64,000 nt of DNA, taken from positions 186,001-250,000 of the forward strand of contig JAPKMP010000003.1 in the NCBI GenBank assembly GCA_026645935.1, in the 5' to 3' direction. Positions 63,834 through 64,000 of this stretch are shown here, piece by piece. The position numbers and the translations under genes were made by a program. Origin of the DNA: Candidatus Villigracilaceae bacterium (GTDB taxonomy: Bacteria > Chloroflexota > Anaerolineae > Anaerolineales > Villigracilaceae). Every line of letters begins with the position of its first letter. The first letter of the stretch is position 1. The notes beneath the pieces are model-generated. The model did no database searches. It was not told where the DNA came from and worked only from the letters and a program-made list of their open reading frames with translations.

Positions 63834-63880
63834 ATGCCGTCATCTACAATTCAACCTCGAAGTTTCAATTTCTTTCCTAT

Positions 63881-63889
63881 AGTATAGCA
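63881..63889 (-). promoter_or_regulatory. Extended -10 promoter of the STAND/radical SAM operon
   Basis: On the minus strand TGCTATACT (extended -10), with the operon's first ATG 47 bases further on. The winged-helix protein may bind near it. The remaining stretch to 64000 has no gene and no further signal that I can see. Confidence 0.5.
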
Positions 63890-64000
63890 CGGGTTATTTC
63901 TTGTTCCTAACCATAGCCGCTTCGTTTGGATATCATCTGATTTTAGCCCTAAGCGACGGAGGGATTATACGCAGATTCCCACAAAGTGATTAGGTACAGT

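Overview
The window looks like a chromosomal segment of a Chloroflexota bacterium, most likely of the Anaerolineae lineage. The main pointers are two DUF2298 (Chlor_Arch_YYY) giant membrane proteins, a family known mainly from Chloroflexi and archaea; class III cyclase-STAND-TPR signalling giants; and a very long SecA. This is inference from gene content, because no rRNA or other taxonomic marker lies in the window. Most genes are on the minus strand.

Layout. 1-16.3 kb: a minus-strand cell-surface or polysaccharide operon with one GT4 glycosyltransferase, three SAM methyltransferases, a PLDc_N-like small membrane protein, and four polytopic GT-C/DUF2298-type membrane proteins, interrupted by a DUF952 gene. 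16.4-22 kb: a small membrane protein (+), then a CDP-paratose-epimerase-like SDR, a rhomboid protease, a UPF0104-type flippase-like protein, LepA and a GNAT acetyltransferase. 22-32.7 kb: regulators and putative conflict genes: a class III cyclase/NB-ARC protein, a histone-H1-like Lys/Ala protein, a WD40-caspase and a 1.4-kilo-residue tandem-cyclase/AAA/TPR protein. 33-36.8 kb (+): an ABC-2 exporter pair followed by a NarL-type two-component system. 36.9-44.8 kb: an unusual lipid-like cluster (FAD monooxygenase, two divergent PlsY paralogues, a membrane-anchored chelatase-fold protein, a PEP-synthase-like dikinase, a DUF6512-like protein, HupE). 45-53 kb: housekeeping acnA, add and secA. 53-64 kb: a visibly AT-richer accessory island.

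The most interesting region is the island at 53-64 kb. A minus-strand operon encodes a winged-helix P-loop ATPase, an unrecognised 379-aa protein, a 48-aa Cys-containing peptide translationally coupled to a second STAND-like ATPase, a third STAND ATPase with TPR-like repeats, and a radical SAM/SPASM enzyme. The enzyme's C-terminal tail carries two copies of an FDCxPD motif that resembles a built-in peptide substrate. Facing it are a 39-aa peptide gene and a zinc-ribbon/TM/LysM protein. The left edge of the island is marked by a duplicated secA 5' end that brackets a nucleotidyltransferase gene.

The window is also marked by mobile or recombining repeats. A palindrome of the type ccctcaccc...gggtgaggg is inserted in frame in secA and related sequence lies between genes; a GTGACnGTCAC palindrome occurs twice; simple repeats have been absorbed into membrane-protein genes; and two truncated copies of the acnA 3' end bracket the ABC/two-component module.
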